A DNA stretch of 64,000 nucleotides from Apilactobacillus nanyangensis (GTDB lineage: Bacteria > Bacillota > Bacilli > Lactobacillales > Lactobacillaceae), in contig NZ_BOLX01000001.1 of the NCBI RefSeq assembly GCF_016861915.1, positions 1-64,000 on the forward strand. Reading direction: 5' to 3'. The translations under genes were made by a program, and so were the position numbers. Within the stretch, counting starts at the first letter, position 1. Each line of letters starts with the position of its first letter. This document shows, piece by piece, positions 23,301-31,100 of the stretch. Under the pieces are notes generated by a model. It was not told the origin of the DNA. It saw nothing but the letters and a program-made list of their open reading frames with translations, and ran no database searches.

Positions 23301-24929
23301 GAAAGTCAATTGACTCCAGAACAACAAAACGACAAGTCATTTATGCTTGGTTTCAATAAATCAAACGAAGCATTAAAGGGATATCAATTAGCACAACAAG
23401 AATTTGGTACCCAAGACAATACTCATTTGACTAACTCGGATAAGGACACTGCATTTAGTGGAGCCCAAGCTGGATTCATTGATGCCCAATTAGGTCGTCC
23501 AATGAGTCAAAATAAAGTATCTGTCGTATATGACAATGCATATCAACGTGCATACGCTGAATGGCAAAGTCATGTTCAATCAGGTGCACTTGATGGTGTT
23601 AACAATAAGGCTAATCAAGATGCTGGCATGAACCCAGTAGACAAGACAGCCTACGACTTGGGATACAACAGTGCAGCGACTGCATTGAAGGATGCCAAGG
23701 CTAATGCTATCAAGTTTGGTACTGTTCAAGGTTTCGATAAACTAGATAAGGATGTCTATGACAATGTATACAATGCCTACAGCAATGGATACATTCGCGG
23801 ATACAACAAGCTATCCAAGGACAACAGTTCTAGTGATGCGGTATATTCATCTGCTTACGACCAAGGATATGCTTTAGGTTCACAAAATGCTCCGGCAGGT
23901 GGTAGACCAACAAGCATTGATACCAACGTTGCTCAATCTGATAAGGTCGTAAAGGACTTTACCGATGGAGTGAAGAAGGCACCTTCTGGAAAATCACAAA
24001 AGGCTAAGTATGATGGCAATTACAATGACATCATTCTTGGTTTCAGAAGTGGTATTGCTAACAAGAAGGTTAGTCAAAAGAATCAAGGTAACTTCTACTT
24101 TAACCAAGGAATCGAATTAGCAAGAATTGTTAAGATTGCAATTAAAGATGCTAAGAAGATTAAGAAGCTTACTGATACTGATAGAAGACAACAACCAACT
24201 GCTTACGTTAAGGCATTCGATGCTTACAAGGCAGGGGTATTGGCTGAAAAGAATAATGTTAAGAACAGAAAAGCTAAACGCATCAACTACAACAAGATGG
24301 GTACAATGGCAGAATATGCTTTCAGACAAGGTTATGCCGTTGAAAGAAAACAACAAATGTCAGATGGTACTCGTGCTGGTAAAGCGCGTGGTAACAAGCA
24401 TTACTACATTCCTAAGTTGAAGAACCAAAACGTTGATTACGTGAAGTCTTATGAAAAGGCTTATAAGAATGAAATCAAACGTCGTTTACCTAAGTATGTA
24501 TATAACATTAAGGCCGTATACGCCCACAGGGCAGTAAGATTTACTACTGGTAACAGAATTATCTTCTACGCAAAACGTCCAAGATACGCCGCACACGTAT
24601 TTAAGGTATTAGGCGTGGCATTCTACAAGAACGGTATTCCTCGTTACAGAGTATCGGGTGGCGGTATTCTTACTGCGACTCCTTCAGCAATGAGAAATGC
24701 TTACTATTCAAGAAAGAACAATGCTCGTCATTACAGGGTAATTCGTCCTACTGGAGTATGGTTACACGATAGTAAGAAGTTCAGTGTTGGTAATAGAATT
24801 AAGCACTTTAGACGTAATAGTGTCATTAAGATCCGTAAGGTAATTAAGTACCATGGAATCACTCGTCTATACATTAATTCGCACCAATACATTACAAGTA
24901 ACAAAACTTTTGTTAAAAAGACTAACTAA
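8370..24929 (+). CDS. Giant secreted repeat protein 1 (5,519 residues)
   Basis: An extracellular protein of unknown function, probably a surface fibre or adhesin. Residues 1-50 are a long signal peptide (MQYNKKKFNK start, KKVKKQWVV core, hydrophobic stretch, cut after VAHA), a relaxed version of the KxYKxGKxW type. Ser/Ala-rich linkers and short modules (YYNAAYNGAMRA, LTQQGIKDAKAGKW) follow. Residues 502-842 are a beta-helix adhesive-like region and about 917-1043 an Ig-like segment. About 1064-5340 are degenerate Tyr/Ala/Gly/Asn/Asp repeats, often YxxGYxxAxxGYxxA. The last ~145 residues are a basic DUF5776/SLAP-like end. No LPxTG is present, and I see only two Cys. The start is the ATG at 8370, with GAAAGGG 9 bases upstream; the in-frame TTG at 8346 lies before this site. 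A strong terminator follows. Confidence 0.93.
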   Translation: MQYNKKKFNKIKDKKVMKKVKKQWVVMSLSTFATVGGLAYTMSFSHVAHADTSSDALKAVTQTSSASSSGSGYQQVASSATSVNSDVNASYANQSAVSLSVDSNVAANKAIDSDAQAGFNNGLGVNSAYNSQAASSIASSIAASQASAQSSGNSTQASSSAQSSGSTQSSGSSSSSSQPISSYSSDYTNASSQAAAYKAVIDRAGSDAFAGNGNQVSTISDVNEQNYYNAAYNGAMRALAAYNLLTHDQGTGTQDYTSYQQNVSSSQKPNDAYNSAIAYEQQLLAKFNGKNNTTVKLNQNGQITIPSQNDSSITSFNTYTPNSALYLTYQYGVNYFLTQQGIKDAKAGKWTGISKNQGLVYDANHQLSFPADNYTPSADSTNAYDQAYLGAQQAMNDQWDPVYDTINGGGDGTNWHYVLDLEKNANNLNYIGGTSYYRAGYDSVAQEIYSGKTAFVHNSWQFQRALAGNYYPNWKLSDIVNGKWSGYSAYNDAWGKTVNATNVKLVNDIDFQGAPYTEYWPTMYHLQTLVVDGQNHQADFHGCLDQFYADAGVTPKLIIQNFQAAYSYNYYGFLKINQPGTVIYNNVNYVGAQMLSDFPAGGNDIRFIGNINEINVSSYQTSLNTGVHPTEGNGNQENMEIQNLLLYPGTHYFGTVAPDYGNNVIKLSGSLTMNDGSQMTLVPRGNGGYYARNGSNYGIVVTNGANLNINKGATLQVIPDKWNGSGTFANGIYTYGNVNVNGGTLDIETNAPSYFYNAAMYVDQTGQVNISNGGLVKVQSQNLGNTSTGSYGILYNNNGQINVNNLGNLNVSADGSGQVNLIAGPLSITNPGQNNITLDLTGNSNAQSTLSNNKIDAYTSLVTYGNRSGAGNLSTTLYPSQILYSFHLNNNKNSYVDASANPGSFTQGTPNYLQIATVPAVYFVGPMTPVKNQDGTYSLTGYAQVGGHKENDNEPIYIQAGYGTNNSYTGLTYLPGNIRNKTTSKDTNVYSQTMDVPSNYNYEIMKYTVQMPRDYDPTKNPYVGILLRYGVDGIDTTAQVQTGQYVSSQHRYDLDKNGNLIDVGQQVITSGNYNDINNGVGDALTDVSNGNNNQQNINQYKINPNYTSGYNSVVAGYNAFNNGAPDPTTNPASMPKDTASNTTNQSSNNVVNDPAAYIQGYNQARADAAGTQKGINDFINGNAQTTNPNATTQYNNNYNNAYYNALQGYNDKGNGVVSPLSQSVSYLQGFNARQNFTDGQNAAYSNTVDTNREQNDPAYAVGVSAFNDAKNQVLTGSHTASGQGQIYTDAYNQALQNLTNNYNDGSNAFLNNGTNNTNENSPVATQVASQGYQDALDGYNGVTNHNNQNLPGYILGQSIKSGVTDLLNGNADNANQSSNQAGYEKGYQDALSAFTSGVTSGNTTSSDNQTNAYKDGLAAAANANQAISKAEADLESGNFGQLGNDDVNDSSAYKTAYNAYKQAYDDIKNGRANSSANQSAIYQVVYNNAFNKIQSQYNKGVSDFLKNSQDTSNKTFGYTQAYSDAQKAYNDFNDRFSKNGNKIDGINKINSNSPSNAYQQAFNALLDAKRGASDAKSQLSNNYNRPANSTNPDYMEGYNGVRAAYADASLNTPSTDLTGKSREYVDAYNDEKNEASAIYSTASQEFLTGKTSPTSQEPIANQAFQDTSYGYQTGLSTIDESQLTPAQRNNKGFMAGFNAAQSIAAGYKKSADAGAANNYADKSYEDASTNLDHQSEEYQVYEAYKGARDGFNNKSQAGDSNLAYKQSYQKALAQAHAQYEQGAKDYLKGLTKQQATDSQYSAGYDNAKTGFARFIDDYNSIGNDPKKLNNPTPLPLWSANHPGYKDGFEAARSAYSYLYGNTLSDLNSDDAASIGYNQASQGYNAAISDPNANSEISSDDFSAAYKLGYNNVITQVIQGYNAAISDQTKESDNNSVRPNDPNYDQAQSYLGAVAGIRAAQDATQPSTADSSYPLSYQKSYAKAYQLWKNNLTTGANSFVNGEANGNSSFNGQGTNAGKQADRTALNAGYSSALKGFKDAVKGAGKNEPTNSTLSSAYDTGYNAYQDALAGINAAKQSNSTDKINVGNPTPDQAFVDGYNAYIQAKSDVPSNKNVNDSSADAMYQTLYPVLNQQLATSYRSGRDAYLNGYDVNATTSSSDPLFVQGFNDAKLGVSDAVNGNSKTSNNVAYTSAYGQFKLTSSSQGYVNGYNLAKTTTSNSTLTDQIGVDAFKGAGAGYTASWSNAPYQIDSTQSLSYNIAFQQAYAEGQRLHEQGANEYLSGKSVASSSSNGYPIQAENDGFTSAKNGYQFGLTGAKPSDDQMKNPSFMMGYNAAVVSMGALNGLDKNTAKSKVINTDGAYSDANSNLEDYYNKTKTGFTYGTSNTLTDTSKSYSPSYLTGYYAARGTSDFTSNKQNTTQSNFFNNLNDATSVQIAYNTGYNQAVNGFNEAVNGGSLNSPTLSEQAGFNSYSTSSLKSQIDSFANQARTDFSGSPAMNLANANPAKNNTSGLQLITAYTNAYTNAETAYVNGVNAYLNGTNVNATATQHLVNGYDFYYQGFMDAKNAYTQTLTSGSNNSASNTSGSNNSASNTSGSNNSGSNNSGNNNNTSNTSAVNTTLASLIQRVINTSASSSTQIQLPASNNDGNNLGYNQANGLINAFKDLKTSGTLVPQSSSDVNYQTAATAMLQAQSDLLTKSNTDLTNKGLLYNNAYRLVYQYSQDEYTNGQNSVLLSTPLDNDGFAIQGASNTRSGFVDALSGLNKINGDNPQYSAGYDAAQTIKQAYADTMNDPTQTKNYKNSDGSNDDNSNNVEAAVKLALADFKNNSTRSNQDPAISAKYAAAAYNAAMSSIQDAALNGMSNYLFNQRKLDKTFTTVEQEGFDGGYQDAQTGFALGLDSKATLDTTKSQYYQNGFNEARHVLQAVQDATVDGPQGINSPKVIETAYQEAYQATLDAQNAIKNGSNTDTVTDSDSNNPHDNVYKEAYKLAFDGNQSSYMSGAKLFAQSKNSPNKLDMQTSGYNKANDGYHLAQQYFASLDSSLSINQKIDELNNQFNGLPDIVKTNKAYAVGYQSYIGSLKGYQAAIDNANNSDEKNKYAATDNGDEVSYAETLREGAAYNGAVDAFNDYMAHDVANSPKHNEDPTYAAAYTKAATDVANKVQSGADSFLSNANYIINANPQGIFDQAQAKGATDASNGFKAAQTLSQTDLSAKSKAFQAGYNAKTQALNGLAASSGNNRPTDPTAQVAYDAARDARAALTNNSVITDFSNKSEVYKFIYESVVSDYQKGMNKFKAADNSANDSDAATGYSDESDGYAAGLAANGDVDLRNKSVGYIDGFNLGKASATAYQASQGTQTDANSNNQYTADTNGVSAFDGAQDGYKDAISDKPSRTTSRAANEASQKAYSDAYDKAYQTARNKMQSGINAFTNYDGSDDLDGNGDANNTNKPTSAVLLEQAAIDKGYLDAKAGYKDALNYVKDHPNDSSNDNTGKISQSSQAYDNGYQLGLDVARSLEYTRSHANVLQDTSATDPNASTDQARSAFNGAVKGFADGQDTATQHILDSNQSGAYKKAYTIASVEASQQYEQGKQKFLTGVLNDHSKDDTNVDDVAYNRGYNETSDGYTDGMKIPQVQRGNSTGYVAGYNKGTAIANSFQSAQEGNSEYTGEDKSTGAFSPQETFDAAKAGFEDAQALNEPNANSDKTISYQNAYNLAYNEYKDAIAKGSQQYLDGNGSGTTDSNNFVDKATARGFAITNAGFNDGYTSANNNSPHTPTNYTDATYTRGYNAGTGASAFVYAKQYDSTNANQSTGYQEASDGFNFAASGNDESQIPADKRGQAAFMKGFDVYTQYKRGIEDGSIKDGTKQSNDEDYGDAYRATQSARQNFFHYSTVDNSGKTPIYQSIYSVKAKDFLKQYEAGKNAYLSGSTNEGTDIHAQGYQDAVNGFSDGFGSKGNPQTQDKDNIGYTESYKAGQSAYKGYLAALADKTNNTSGDSSSYATDGFNGAVQALTDGFNINNPGLPSGMSVSMQNGYNAMIQQAQQAVEDGLNSFAQSLPNAHSITTGSGNSLDKLQKAAYDTTKDGYEAGLAGNFDQTMSNNKAYVQGYNLGKGANEFLNGKPKSDSDLDDSVESQGYKDAKSGYDAAINSNGDVVPVTSLTPQQQADKVFMAGYTAHVNAHNAAIGTYNEQTNVETDQYSQYGANAVRDALTDATTTGRRDVTGQPKAYQDAYNEYFAKIYGNFDDIKDSVNNANSGNSNVDMSHESNVSGDYFNAIKQYLNKNTSSLPKNVATDKGIEDATQGFMNGISNSPENLPYAGYTPAYNVGLKLSAGFLAAKRDVTKNTADTSNSDETTKDDINQSYDGAVAGYKAALNGGKSSDDNPNDSLPYSASYNVAYGIARQKLLEGQNDFLTSAGTNQPSDSNKMEESSYNFGYNQTRDGYKDAIDGKSQASNPSASYLAGYNAATNAKSGRDDANAGRSPQQTNNAQYMAGYNATIAARHDAVMTNNQPTDVTNQPLVYQDVYNDEYAKDNKAYIDGYNNYVANGNKVSDGSFQQMGYEDTQNGYADGLKDNDEASSNYGYKQGYEMGKAFKDAYKTAYNDPTQIHTNQYSGSDDAVNTYDAAVQAFKQVSSEKAPADVSQQSEAYQRAYKTAYDQSIAEMNAGSQRFINGLSNEHSDGTNADDRAYNQGYVNTQSGYQDGFAAKSVNDLTDANKASATYMIGYNIGKGAQDFVEGVGKGTATVTATNIPIDNPQGNYDAGYQQAQTGYEQRKNGVTRDQLTQAQLNNPSFMSGFNMADEIQQGIQDAITNPTSSFNSNSPHDRAYKAVLDALNDFKQGKCSDVSQQPAAYADAYNDVYAQIVAQANNGSQKYLNGGQNDKKQSQNILDQAYTFGYNNSQSGSEAVYNAANNGKLPSANDLSDAQRNNASFMTGFNNANGAVAFDNNSYATDNNTDYQAGYADAAKGYDVGMSGVTESQLTPEQQNDKSFMLGFNKSNEALKGYQLAQQEFGTQDNTHLTNSDKDTAFSGAQAGFIDAQLGRPMSQNKVSVVYDNAYQRAYAEWQSHVQSGALDGVNNKANQDAGMNPVDKTAYDLGYNSAATALKDAKANAIKFGTVQGFDKLDKDVYDNVYNAYSNGYIRGYNKLSKDNSSSDAVYSSAYDQGYALGSQNAPAGGRPTSIDTNVAQSDKVVKDFTDGVKKAPSGKSQKAKYDGNYNDIILGFRSGIANKKVSQKNQGNFYFNQGIELARIVKIAIKDAKKIKKLTDTDRRQQPTAYVKAFDAYKAGVLAEKNNVKNRKAKRINYNKMGTMAEYAFRQGYAVERKQQMSDGTRAGKARGNKHYYIPKLKNQNVDYVKSYEKAYKNEIKRRLPKYVYNIKAVYAHRAVRFTTGNRIIFYAKRPRYAAHVFKVLGVAFYKNGIPRYRVSGGGILTATPSAMRNAYYSRKNNARHYRVIRPTGVWLHDSKKFSVGNRIKHFRRNSVIKIRKVIKYHGITRLYINSHQYITSNKTFVKKTN
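9873..10900 (+). other. Beta-helix (pectate-lyase-like adhesive) region of giant 1
   Basis: Residues 502-842 open with NVKLVNDIDF and TLVVDGQNHQADFHG, the usual start of pectate-lyase-like adhesive domains in lactobacilli. They continue with stacked short strands rich in Asn, Gly and Val (GANLNINKGATLQVIP, GNVNVNGGTLDIE, GQVNISNGGLVKVQ). The block GNGNQENMEIQNLLL is shared by all three giants. No pectate lyase catalytic residues are recognisable, so binding rather than cleavage is expected. Confidence 0.72.
14009..14148 (+). repeat. Pair of exact 29-bp direct repeats 111 bp apart
   Basis: The 29-base string beginning TCAAGGTTACAATGCTGCGA occurs at 14009-14037 and again at 14120-14148, an offset of 111 bp or 37 codons in frame. 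It encodes QGYNAAISD twice. Exact DNA repeats of this length are uncommon in the otherwise diverged array. Confidence 0.8.
16086..16160 (+). repeat. 30-bp in-frame minisatellite (2.5 copies)
   Basis: Two perfect 30-base units (16086-16115 and 16116-16145) encode SGSNNSASNT, then a half copy to 16160 and a decayed SGSNNSGNNN tail to about 16190. It forms a flexible Ser/Asn/Gly linker between repeat blocks and is the only perfect short tandem repeat I noticed in the array. Confidence 0.88.
24489..24926 (+). other. Basic C-terminal two-lobed domain of giant 1 (DUF5776/SLAP-like)
   Basis: Residues about 5374-5519 are rich in Lys, Arg, His and Tyr. There are two related lobes of about 65-80 residues: one contains VFKVLGVAFYKNGIPRYRV, the other VIKIRKVIKYHGITRLYI and ends YITSNKTFVK. 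The pattern of a hydrophobic strand, G-x-x-RY and YxTxNKxxV resembles DUF5776/SLAP-type modules that bind lactobacillus cell walls. The assignment is from memory of the motif. Confidence 0.6.
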
Positions 24930-24931
24930 AT

Positions 24932-24970
24932 AAAAGGAGACTCGTCGAAAGATGAGTCTCCTTTTATTTT
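24932..24970 (+). terminator. Rho-independent terminator after giant gene 1
   Basis: AAAAGGAGACTCGTC pairs with GATGAGTCTCCTTTT around a GAAA tetraloop (one G-T pair), followed by a T-rich tail. It begins 2 bases after the stop codon. Confidence 0.95.
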
Positions 24971-25013
24971 TATCTAATGTTTTTTTATAAAAACAAATAA
25001 AATATAAGAAAGA

Positions 25014-25041
25014 TTAAAAAGTTTTAAAAAAGCTTTAAGAG
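25014..25041 (+). promoter_or_regulatory. Phased TTAA repeats upstream of giant gene 2
   Basis: TTAAAAAG, TTAAAAAAG and TTAAGAG start at 25014, 25024 and 25035 (spacings 10 and 11). A TTATCAT string at about 25044 may be the -10. The rest of the 179-bp spacer between the genes is AT-rich and holds only the terminator of giant 1 and the AGGGGA ribosome binding site. Confidence 0.38.
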
Positions 25042-25108
25042 TGTTATCATCAGGAAGACTAAAAGTACAAACGGAATCGTAGATTGCATTTTTTAGGGGA
25101 TGATATTT

Positions 25109-28100
25109 TTGCAATACAACAAAAATCAATTTAATAAAATAAATGACAAGAAAGTCATGAAGAAAGTTAAGAAACAATGGGTCGTAGTATCTGTTGCTAC
25201 ATTAGCTTTTTTAGGTGCGTCAGCTTATGGCATGATGACCACTTCAGTATCAGCTTCAGCTAATACAAATAATACAACAGATAATCAACAATCTGTTAAT
25301 AATACAAATAGTAACCATTCAGGTGCTACTCAATCAAACACTCAGTCGGTACAACCAACTCAACCAGCAATTAATACAACATACGCTGGCAGTGTAACCT
25401 CATATAATAACAATGATGATTCGGTGACTTACACAAACCAAATTAAGCAAGGTTATACTGATGCTTACAATAATAAGAGCAACCAATCAAGCAACATCAG
25501 TGGTAATGGTGCTAATTATTATAATGCAGCTTATGATGGTGCGAAGGCTGCAATGAGTGCATACAACTCAGCTACTCAAAACCTTGGTGCTGGAACTCAA
25601 GATTATAATTACTATGGTAATACTGTCACTAAAAAAGATAGTTCAAATAATTCCAATAACTCTAATAATTCAAGTTCAGTATCACAATCTCAGACCAGTG
25701 GAAAATCAGCATCTGCTGGTCAAAATTCTTCAAATAACCAATCACAAAACACAGTAGCCCCAACTACGGACGGAACTCCACAAGGAGTTACTACAGCAGA
25801 TAACACAAATCAAGGTGGTGCGGATAATCCACAAGATGCATCTACATCAGTCGCAAAATATGAAACAACAATGACTAATAAACTTGATAGTGCTACTAAT
25901 CAATCTGTTAAGGCTAATAATGCTAATCAACAAATAATAATTCCTACAGCCGATAATTCAAGCATCGTTAGTGAAAAAAGCAAATTTAACAATGCTCAAG
26001 GACTATTGAACGCATACTCACAAGCGGTCACATACGTATTAACCCAACAAGGTATGGCGGATGCTGAAAGCGGTAAATGGCAAGGAATTTACGCAGGATC
26101 TAATGGAAGCACACAAGACTACTATTTGAAATCAAATAGTAGTAATAGTGGTAATCCATATGATCAAGCATACCGTGGTGCCAGGGACGCGATGAATGCA
26201 TACTTTACTTCTAATAGTTACAACGGTAATACATCAGTTGCTCAGAGCACAAACGGAACAACAGCATATAATCAAGGATTTAATGATGTTGTAAACCAAG
26301 CTGCACAAGGAATTGTGTATGTACAAAATGGACAACAATATTCATCTATTATGACGGGTAATACAACACCAAGCACAGTTGGTGGTAATGTGGCTTCCGG
26401 CATTAATGTTGTTCGTATTGCAAATGATATTGATATGACTAATGCCACTAACGGTGAAAACGATGGGACTGTAAACACTAATTACTCAACTCTTACTGTG
26501 GACGGTCAAAACCACATGGTTGATTTTCATGGTAATAACTATACAGTCAATAAAAATGGAAGTGGCTCTTTAGACGTATACTTACAAAATTTCCAAACCG
26601 TGTACGGGGCTAACTATTTTGGTACATTCCGTGCTGAAAGTGGTGCTGCGTTACACTTTAGTAACATTAACTACGTTGGTCCTCAGTTGTTAAGTTCATA
26701 TAATAATGATACTTATTTCAGTGGAAATGTTAACGTGTTAGTTCCCACTAATTCAAATGCTACTTATACTTCTCCTTTCCAAAGTAACGTTCCCATCGAA
26801 GGTGGCGGAAACCAAGAAAATCTAGAAGTTAATAACTTTATTTTGCAAGATAATTCTCATTATTTTGGAAATACTTCACCAGTTTTAGGTGGAACCAACG
26901 TTGTTGCCACTGGTAATTTTACAATTGGCCAAAACGCTAAAATGACATTGATTCCTCGTGGTGGTAATGGTGGGGCTGCAACAATTGCTGATAGTTCTAC
27001 TTGGGGAGTCTGGCTAAAAAATTCAGGCGCTTCTCTAAATATCGGTAAAAATGCGACATTAAATATTATTCCTCAATTGTATAATAACCAACTTAATTTA
27101 TTTGGTGGAGCAGTTTATTCTAATGCCCAAGTAAATATTAACATTGATGGTGGAACTCTTAACTATGAGGGATATAATGGTATTTCTGGATACTATAACC
27201 AACCAATTGACCTACAAGGGTCAAACCAAACGCAAATTAATGTTATTAATGGTGGTGTTTTACAGGTTTTAATGGATTCAGTACCTGATGTAACATCATG
27301 GTATTCATATAATAGCCATCAATCTGTATACAACGGTCTTATCAATAATGTTGGATTGGGTAACTTTAACGTTGGATCTAATGGTAACTTAAAAGTAGGG
27401 GTTACAAATTCTGATTCTACTTATAATGTTCCATATTATGGACCAATCAACATTAACTCTGTTGGTGATAATCATGTTATTTTCTTAAAGAGTAATGCCG
27501 TTCCAATGTTCCAAACAACATCTGGTCAGTCTGGCCTAGTTAAATCTGGAGAAATTGCTGCTTATACTGTTGCGATTAAACAAAGCGATGGGACTAAGCA
27601 ATATCTATATAAATTTGAATTAGGATCAGGTGGTACCACGTATTCTGGTGTTGATTTAAATGGTAATAACGTTACTGGGAATATTAATGGGAATTCATTG
27701 GAAATCTTAAACGTTCCAGCTGTTAGTTTTGTTGGAACACTAACTAAGACGACAAATAATGGATACACGACCGTTACAGGATATGCTAAATTGTCAAATT
27801 ATGAAGAACTAGTTTCAGGAACTCCTATTTATGTTGGAGTAGCTTCTTCAAGTTCTCCTCAAACAACTTACAATCAATTAACCCAAGTAGCCAATTCTAA
27901 TATTTCTGATAGCTACTCTAAAGCAGACCCAAATACTTATGTGCAAACCGCGGATACCAAAGGATATAGTGGGGGTGTTATTCCAATTAGCTATACATTT
28001 GCTAGTGGAGTTGATACTACTTATGTTGGAATGAGACTTCATTATGGTATCAATACGGTTGACACTATTTTAGGACCAAATAATTACTCAACAACTGTGG

Positions 28101-31100
28101 AAGGTTATAAATCTAGTGGGAGTCAACAAGTTACAGAAGATTCAAATGGTGACATGCAGGTTGCTGGTGGTAACCTATCTAATCTTCAATCAGGTCAAAA
28201 TGATGCACTGGCGGATATGGTTAATGGTAATACCGCAAGTAAAGATGGTGAACCATTTAGTACTAAAACTAATAGTGACTACTTAGCTGCTTATAGTAGT
28301 GTGCAAGCTGGATATCAAGCATTTATGAGTAATCCTAGTATCACAGATTACTCTAAGTTATCAAGTTATATTGGTTCTTCAAACCCAGCTGCATTTATTC
28401 AAGGATTTGAAAAAGCAGCATATCAATCTGGTTTGAGAGATGCTCAATTTAACAAGAACAATAGTAGTAATTTGACTGATCCGGCTAAGTCACAATACAT
28501 TCAAGCTCAAAACGAATATAACAGTGCATACCAATCTGCTTTATCAAGTACTGGTGATTTAAGTACACCAATTGCAGTACAAAACTTCATCAGTCAAAAT
28601 AATTTACCAAATACAAACGCAACCACTCAAGCTATATCAGATGCTCAAGGTGTTTCTGCATTTGTTAAGGATGAACAAGCAGGTTCAATTTCGACTTCAA
28701 CTGCATCCTCAACCGGAAACAGATTTTCAAAACTAACAAGTGGTCAACAATCTGCTTATAGTGATGCTTATACCGGTTATCAAAATGCTTTAACTGTTGA
28801 TAAACAAGCTGATAATCCTGATGCAAACTCAGATAAAGCTGAATCTGCAGGGTTTGACTATGCACAATCAATTATTAATGGTGGACTTTCAACAACAAAT
28901 CCATCATCAACTGCAGCCCACATGAATAACGTGACATTTGCTCAGAATGGGTATAATGCTGCGCAACAAGCAATTAGTAACGCTAAAACTAATGGTGCAA
29001 CAAGTAATGATGCTAATAATCTAGATATTCATAATCCAGGCTCAGTCTCATCAGATAGCTCTTCAGATGTAACAGCATATCAATACATTAAAATTGGTGC
29101 ATATACAGCATTGAAGAACCAATCAGATACCGGCCTTAACACGATGGAAAAAGTAGGATACTCATTAGTTGCATCATCCCAAGCTTACGCTAATGGTATG
29201 AATGCATTTGATTCAGATACTGATAAGAATAGCGACACTATTCCAACAGCAAATGATCCTATTTCAACTTCTACAGTTGGTCAACCTCAATATAATCAAG
29301 GTTATAATGATGCAAAGACAGCTTATAACCAAGGAATTGCAGACGCCGTGGCTAATGCTAGAAATGTAAGTTCAAATGGTGGCGTTAATAGTCTATCAGA
29401 AACTCCTGCATCTATTCCTTCTAACGTTGCTGCTGGTGCAAAACAAGAATATTTAAATGCATATAAAGCTGCTATTGATGGTTATCAAGATGGTAATTCT
29501 GGAGCTAAAGCTAATGAAAAGGGAACACATTATAATAATAGTAATTCGGACCCTAACTATGATAAGTCATATAATAGTGCATACATCACAGCACGTGCTG
29601 ATGCTGGTGCTAACGATTATTTGACAAAACATAGTTCTCTTGCTACTGACCAACCATATACGACAGGTTATGATGATGCTGCTGCTGGACACTCTAGTGG
29701 ATACTCAGCTGCTTCATCAGCAGCAAGTGCTTCTACTTCTGTCCCCTCTGCGAACCAAGTAAACTCATCTGCGACTGCACAATACACTGCAGGATTTAAC
29801 GGTGGTGTAAATGATGAACAAAATGCTGCAAATGCATTGGCTGGAGCAAATGATTATCTAGCTAACCAAACTATGCCAAGTGGATCAGCCTTCCAAGCTG
29901 GCTTCTCGGCTGCAGAATCAGGATTTAAAGCTGCACAAGCTAAATCATCATCTGCTTCATCTGACACAAACTATAGTCTAGGATACGCTGCATACAGTAG
30001 CGTCGCTTCAGCGTGGAGTCAAGACGAAACACAGTCTGGATCTGCAAGTGCTTCTGGAAGTGCTAACCCAACAACGGTTACTAACGATGTATTTAACGCA
30101 ACCGTGTCTTCGTTAGGTGGAAAGAACTACACTAATAGTCAAAGCTCTCAAGGCAATTTATATCAAGATATTAGTCAAACACTTGGTTCACAAGCTGCTA
30201 CTAACTATTCTAACGGTGTAAGTTCTGCAGTTAGTTCATCAGGTGCATCAAGTAATGATTACTTTACTTCATTGGGAATTAAGGATGTAAATGATGGATA
30301 TAACAATGCATCAAATGCTGATACTCAATCAACCGGTTTCCAAAAAGGTCAATTGTTGAAACAAAACGAATCTACTGGTGCTCAAATGGCACTGAATGAT
30401 GTAACACAAAATGAACCATCTGACCCACAACAAAAAGCTGCATTTGAAGCAACTAAGGCTGCATATCAATCTGTTGCAGATTCCGGTTCACAAACTGCTG
30501 TCAAAGATACTAATTTGTCCAGTCAATCAAGAGCTTACCAAGACGCATACAATAAAGCATTTGATGATGCCAATGCTCAAAAAGATACAAGTCAACAAAC
30601 GGCAATTAATGCTGCTAAAACAGGATCAGGTAATCCATTCTCTGGAAATGGTGCAAGTGATAAAGCATGGTCTGCAGTATATGATTCCATTAATAATGGT
30701 TATAAAGATGGACAATCAGGAACTCAAAATAATTCTAATAATGATCCTAACTATGACTTAGGTTATGCAAAAGCAAACCAATTCAATAATGATGTATCAA
30801 CAGCAGAAAACAATGATAATCCAGATGTTATAGCTAACACTAATAATGATGATGCATTTAAGGGTGCTGCTCAAGCTCTAAAGGACGTTTATGACAATGG
30901 ACCACAAAGCCATATTAACCAAGATTCAACTCATTCAGCTGATTATGTAAAAGCATATAACCTAGAAGTTGACAAGGCTAACGCTGCAAATAAACAAGCA
31001 AGAGATGACATGACAAATGGTGTTTCTAAAGATGCTTCCCGCGTTGCCAATAATGATTCAAATGTATCAAATGCATCGAATACAGCCACAAAGGCAATAT

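Larger units (their letters stand above)
11560..24400 (+). repeat. Degenerate protein-level repeat array of giant 1
   Basis: About 4,280 residues of repeats built on YxxGYxxAxxGYxxA with Asn/Asp/Ser loops. Recurrent sub-motifs include an FMxGFN block preceded by an LTxxQ helix start (near 13430, 15340, 19885, 20865, 21832, 22530, 22735, 23155 and 23335). Another is a D-V-[ST]-x-Q-[PS]-x-x-Y block (near 21020, 21900, 22290 and 22905). Units are clear at the protein level but rarely identical as DNA. Confidence 0.85.

Noticed and set aside
24480-24929. LPxTG anchor at the end of giant 1, and likewise at 39697 for giant 2
   Set aside because: No LPxTG, hydrophobic segment or positively charged tail after such a motif is present.
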